Shown piece after piece: positions 5,635 to 6,915 of a stretch of DNA of 6,915 nucleotides. The first letter of the stretch is position 1. Each line of letters begins with the position of its first letter. Under the pieces are notes generated by a model that saw only the letters and a program-made list of their open reading frames with translations, was not told the DNA's origin and ran no database searches. The translations under genes and the position numbers were made by a program. Origin of the DNA: Deltaproteobacteria bacterium (GTDB lineage: Bacteria; Desulfobacterota; SM23-61); NCBI GenBank assembly GCA_026388915.1, contig JAPLIW010000252.1:1-6915 (forward strand), given 5' to 3'.

Positions 5635-6869
5635 ACACGAAAAAATCCGTGGTCTCTGTGGTGAAGGTCGGGCAGGATGTGGAGGCGGCCGTCCGCGAGG
5701 CCATCCAAATGGCCGGCGGCCTGGAAGATCTGATCAGCTCGAAATCCAGAGTCCTGATCAAGCCCAATATTGCCTCCCGCGACCGATCGGGGACGGGAAA
5801 AGTAACCGATGCCCGGGTCACCGAGGCGGTTACAAAAATCGTCCAGCGACAAAAACCGGCGAGGATCGTGATCGGGGAAGGTTCGGCGGTAGGGTTCGAT
5901 TTCCCCGACCTCCAGGACACGATGATGGCCCTGGAGGAATCGGGCACCAAGGCAGTGGCGGAAAAGCTGGGGGTGCCGGTGGTGGACTTGAACCGGGATT
6001 CTCACCGGGAGGTCGAGGTCCCGGGGGCCTTGGTCATGAAAACGGTCAAGATCGCGCGGACCGTTCTGGAGAGCGATGTGATCGTGAGCGTCCCGGTGAT
6101 GAAGACCCACATTCGATCCGCCGTGACCCTGAGCCTCAAGAACATGAAGGGAGTCATGCCCGGGGGAGAAAAGAGAAAGTCCCATCATCTGGGCCTGGAA
6201 CTGGCCATTGCCGACCTGAATTCCGTGGTCAAGCCCCATTTCGCCGTGGTGGATGGGCTCGTCGGCATGGAAGGCTTGTGGGAATACCCCGATGACTGCG
6301 TTCGGATGGGGGTGGTGGGAGCCAGCCGGGACCCCGTGGCCCTGGACAGCGTCTTCGCCCGGGTCATGGGAGTGGAAGTCCGGGAGGTCATGCACCTTCA
6401 ATATTGCCAGAGCAGGGGGTTGGGGATCGCCGACCCGGAAAGGATCGACGCAGTCGGAGCTCCGGTCGCGGAAATCCGGCATCCCTTCCGCCGGGCTTTC
6501 GAAGTCGTGAAAAGCCGGTATCCGGGGCTGGCGATTCTGGGCGAGAAAGCCTGCACCGGGTGCACCAATGAGTTCATCAGCACCCTCATCTATATCCGCC
6601 TGGCCCAGCAGGTGGATAGACTGAACGGATTAACCGTTGTCCTGGGGGAGGCGCCGGAGGCTTTTTCCGGGGAGAAGGCCGTGGTCATTGGAAAGTGCGC
6701 GCGGAAACTGGAAGGGCGGTTTCCTTTTGTCCCCGGCTGCCCCCCGCGGGTCGACGAGATCACCCAGAAGGTCTGCGAGGCGTGCGAGATCGATGTTCAG
6801 CTGGTCTTCCAGAAAAGGGAAGAGTTGCACCGGGCGATTTCCGGGAAAATAATGAAGAATTCCGTCTAA
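5631..6869 (+). CDS. DUF362 domain protein with cysteine-rich C-terminus (412 aa)
   Basis: The start is GTG 5631; GGAGGA at 5615-5620 lies ten bases upstream and a stronger AAGGAGG at 5609-5615 a little further. No signal peptide is seen, so the protein is cytoplasmic. The DUF362 domain covers about 5-260: VLIKPNIAS (41-49), the phosphate-loop-like IVIGEGSAVGFD (79-90), VPVMKTH (154-160), LSLKNMKGVMPG (168-178), FAVVDGLVGMEG (204-215) and ASRDPVALDSVFARVMG (231-247). The last third carries CTGC (C308, C311), GKCA (C356), PGCPP (C370) and CEAC (C382, C385), a spacing suggesting an iron-sulfur or other metal site; this is inference. DUF362 proteins lack an agreed biochemical role, and some are annotated as iron-sulfur cluster-binding proteins. 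The gene is preceded by a small overlapping ORF and by repeat copy B. Its function here cannot be told from context. Confidence 0.9.
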   Translation: MNTKKSVVSVVKVGQDVEAAVREAIQMAGGLEDLISSKSRVLIKPNIASRDRSGTGKVTDARVTEAVTKIVQRQKPARIVIGEGSAVGFDFPDLQDTMMALEESGTKAVAEKLGVPVVDLNRDSHREVEVPGALVMKTVKIARTVLESDVIVSVPVMKTHIRSAVTLSLKNMKGVMPGGEKRKSHHLGLELAIADLNSVVKPHFAVVDGLVGMEGLWEYPDDCVRMGVVGASRDPVALDSVFARVMGVEVREVMHLQYCQSRGLGIADPERIDAVGAPVAEIRHPFRRAFEVVKSRYPGLAILGEKACTGCTNEFISTLIYIRLAQQVDRLNGLTVVLGEAPEAFSGEKAVVIGKCARKLEGRFPFVPGCPPRVDEITQKVCEACEIDVQLVFQKREELHRAISGKIMKNSV

Positions 6870-6887
6870 GGGCCGCCGTGAGGCCCT
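6869..6887 (+). other. Small hairpin after the DUF362 gene
   Basis: AGGGCC (6869-6874) and GGCCCT (6882-6887) form a perfect 6-bp stem with a 7-base loop, starting on the last base of the stop codon. The following sequence is A-rich (6894-6901), not T-rich, so it lacks the U-tract of an intrinsic terminator on the + strand. It may still slow polymerase or protect the 3' end. Confidence 0.3.
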
Positions 6888-6915
6888 ACTCGATAAAAAA
6901 ACTTAACCGCAGAGG

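Noticed and set aside
5382..6482. Long - strand frame (366 codons) opposite the DUF362 gene
   Set aside because: His/Asp/Pro/Arg-rich antisense composition, no recognisable domain, and it runs across the repeat boundary; the + strand DUF362 motifs are clear.

Overview
The window looks like a chromosomal segment from a moderately GC-rich Gram-negative bacterium, most likely a deltaproteobacterium (Desulfobacterota). This is inferred from the gene families, two exported proteins with Sec-type signal peptides, strong AGGAGG-type ribosome binding sites, and a REP palindrome of a type I recall from such genomes. No rRNA, tRNA, CRISPR array, transposase or phage gene is visible.

Left part (1-2146). 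Two tandem TPR-protein genes lie on the + strand. The first is cut by the window edge. The second is a complete exported paralog starting at 624, not at the earlier in-frame TTG that lies inside a REP sequence. A REP doublet separates the two genes. A small cysteine-rich TIGR04076-type gene converges on them from the - strand.

Middle part (2147-5481). Two diverged copies (roughly 85% identical by hand alignment) of a structured element of about 290 bp sit in opposite orientation at 2190-2478 and 5100-5389. They bracket two - strand genes: a P1B-type heavy-metal ATPase and a small exported protein resembling the LPP20/FlgT-like group. Each copy carries 36-bp inverted arms around a hairpin-rich core. 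At four arm positions the copies differ from each other, yet within each copy both arms carry the matching change. This is the most unusual feature of the window and suggests selection for, or copying of, a long foldback structure. The ATPase has an Arg in place of the near-invariant Gly of its DKTGT phosphorylation motif.

Right part (5482-6915). A possible 50-codon ORF overlaps by 4 bases (GTGA) the start of a DUF362 protein with a cysteine-rich C-terminus. The window ends in a short hairpin and an A-rich spacer.

No obvious pathway links these genes. The region reads as a set of small independent transcription units separated by repeats, and the repeats are the main novelty. The element pair is a candidate undescribed MITE-like or structured-RNA family; that is inference from two copies only.
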